This document shows positions 62,552-64,000 of a stretch of 64,000 nucleotides of DNA, one piece after another. A program made the position numbers and the translations under genes. The stretch is from Triglochin maritima. Lineage: Eukaryota > Streptophyta > Magnoliopsida > Alismatales > Juncaginaceae. The DNA is taken from assembly GCA_963682175.1 (NCBI GenBank), contig OY821774.1:48188201-48252200 (forward strand). The letters run 5' to 3'. Positions within the stretch are counted from its first letter, which is position 1, and every line of letters begins with the position of its first letter. The notes beneath the pieces were generated by a model. The model worked only from the letters and a program-made list of their open reading frames with translations. It searched no databases and was not told the origin of the DNA.

Positions 62552-62585
<34 letters not shown>

Positions 62586-64000
62586 AGGTTGCAGTGTCAG
62601 AACAGATAAGGAACATTACGATCAACAAATGCTGTTCAAGGCTTCAAGCCAGGCAAGAATGTTGACATTTCTTTTGATAAGCACTGATTTTCATATTTCT
62701 TTGAAAAGCACTGATTTCAAATTTTGAATCTTCTTCTTCAAGTTCAACATACAAGAGATAAACTATATTCAACTTATAACAAAACAAATAACGAGGAAAA
62801 ATTATCAGGCAGGAGTATGTTCTAGTCTTCTAGATGTGGCAAGCGCACAATAGTTCAGAGTTCATCAGTTCAGATGATGTGATGTGCAAAATATAAACAG
62901 TACTAAATGTTAGCAAACCCTCAAATCAAGTTCAATACAATCAGGTAATACTTCAATTTTATTCTAAATATCAGCAATTTCCCAAGCCACAAACTAATAA
63001 ATATGCTATGGATTAAAATGACCCGTGCAGAAAAATTTGGCGTCCGCATAAATTGTCCAACTATGTTGATGTGACTGGGAGGGTGCACACTAAAATCATA
63101 ATTAATTTTGCAAATCAAGATAACACAACTATGTAGATAAGGTGGACCATGGACGCTGATTATTGCTAAAAAGAGGGTCAAGGATGGACATCAGTCGCAC
63201 TACTTAATGCCCAGAGAACAACAAATTAAGATAATTCTTAGGCCTTGATGCTAAAAGTCAGGCCTCTCTTGAGAATCCAATAACATAGTGAAACCCCAAA
63301 TATACAACATTTCATTGAAGAGAATGCTGCATCTGCAACTAAAAATTAGTGTTGCAAATGCTGAGGATCATACATTGTCAATGGAATGTGGAGTCTAGGT
63401 GTACCCTTACTTATCAAGGAGAAATAACAGGGTAACTATGGACACTGGAAAAGAGAGAAATCAAAAGGGCAAAGAACTTGCCCATTAGGTTTTACTTCTC
63501 TTTCTTTATATTCCAGCCATGTAACAGCTAATGCTATTTTCACAGCTAAATCTGAAGCAGAAACCTGACAATGACTGGTTTTGCACTTTTGCTGATTAAA
63601 ATGGTTATGTCGACTAATAACAAGGTAATATAGTGCCTTGCAGCTTCAAGAGGAACAATTCGGTTCAGAAATGTAGGGGCAGTTGTAGGTGTAGCCTACA
63701 TTAAGGAGTTAACAAGAATATGACGACATTACAAGAAGGAAGATATATCCGAAGGGACAACCTTTGCCTATTAGAATGCACCTTTTGCATCAGCCATGAA
63801 ATGGCCACTACTGCTTTCACAATAGTAGAAATGCTACCAAGAACTGGTTTCATTCTATTGACTACAAAAACAAATAAGATAAAAACACATGATATGCCAT
63901 GAGATTGGACGAGAAGCCAATGTCTAGTGTCTTAAGTCTGACAGCTATTAGAGAGACTACATGGATAAGATATGTGGAATCCAGATGTACCTAGATTATC
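61595..64000. other. 3' flank of the PsbP-like gene and unassigned sequence to the window end
   Basis: No gene could be established. A plus-strand frame from about 62398 (IQGAHVKVFNPTIDHTTLKA) has coding-like codons up to the poly-G run, but I recognise no family. The last 1.2 kb is AT-rich. Confidence 0.4.
62552..62584. repeat. 33-base poly-G homopolymer
   Basis: An uninterrupted run of G follows GCATCTGATA and precedes AAGGTTGCAG. Such a run is very rare in plant DNA and may reflect a sequencing or gap-edge artefact. If real, it could form G-quadruplexes. Confidence 0.9.

Overview
This window is nuclear DNA from a flowering plant, most likely a eudicot. It is AT-rich, its genes are split by GT-AG introns, and the proteins belong to plant families: a chloroplast PsbP-like protein, an alkaline/neutral invertase, an organellar GatB, a subgroup-20-type R2R3-MYB and a NifU-like protein. 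Between the genes lie many plant-type transposable elements. I see no bacterial operon, CRISPR array or phage module.

Layout: 1-4.09 kb, no recognisable gene. 4.09-7.18 kb (-), organellar gatB in seven exons, with two one-base deletions that break its reading frame. 8.40-8.58 kb (-), a lone 3' exon of a NIFU1-like gene. 9.87-14.76 kb (-), a complete six-exon alkaline/neutral invertase whose first intron holds a 461-bp foldback element. 15.6-15.8 kb (-), a tRNA-derived SINE. 16.69-18.72 kb and 25.43-27.27 kb, two solo LTRs of one family, rich in CGGTCGACCG. 20-30 kb, otherwise MITE-type elements and AT-rich spacer. 30.76-32.53 kb (-), an R2R3-MYB gene with a TATA box. 35.36-37.00 kb, a non-autonomous CACTA element. 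38.67-41.61 kb (+), a truncated Copia gag-protease-integrase frame, joined head-on to a third, inverted partial copy of the CGGTCGACCG LTR (to 42.36 kb). 42.69-45.95 kb, a long-TIR element with tandem repeats, whose right TIR was hit by an RTE-type LINE. 46.9-47.6 kb, a ~334-bp tandem duplication. 49.15-50.3 kb (-), remains of an L1-type LINE. 51.21-56.73 kb (-), a complete 11-exon CCT2 gene (527 aa). 57.3-59.2 kb, a decayed plant-mobile-domain element with tandem hairpins. 59.38-61.59 kb (+), a thylakoid PsbP-domain protein. 61.6-64 kb, no clear gene, but a 33-base poly-G run.

The host genes are unrelated housekeeping or regulatory genes: organellar Gln-tRNA formation, sucrose cleavage, cytosolic protein folding, a thylakoid lumen protein and a transcription factor. 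They do not form a functional cluster. I found no convincing new biological system. The most unusual items are the LTR family with dense CGGTCGACCG/TTCGACCG motifs, the nested long-TIR element with an exactly datable LINE insertion, the foldback in the invertase intron, and a GC-rich, coding-like insert flanked by 14-bp palindromes in a CCT2 intron. The paired one-base losses in gatB look like either early decay or assembly error, so other small frame problems here, such as exon 1 of the PsbP-like gene, should be read with that in mind.
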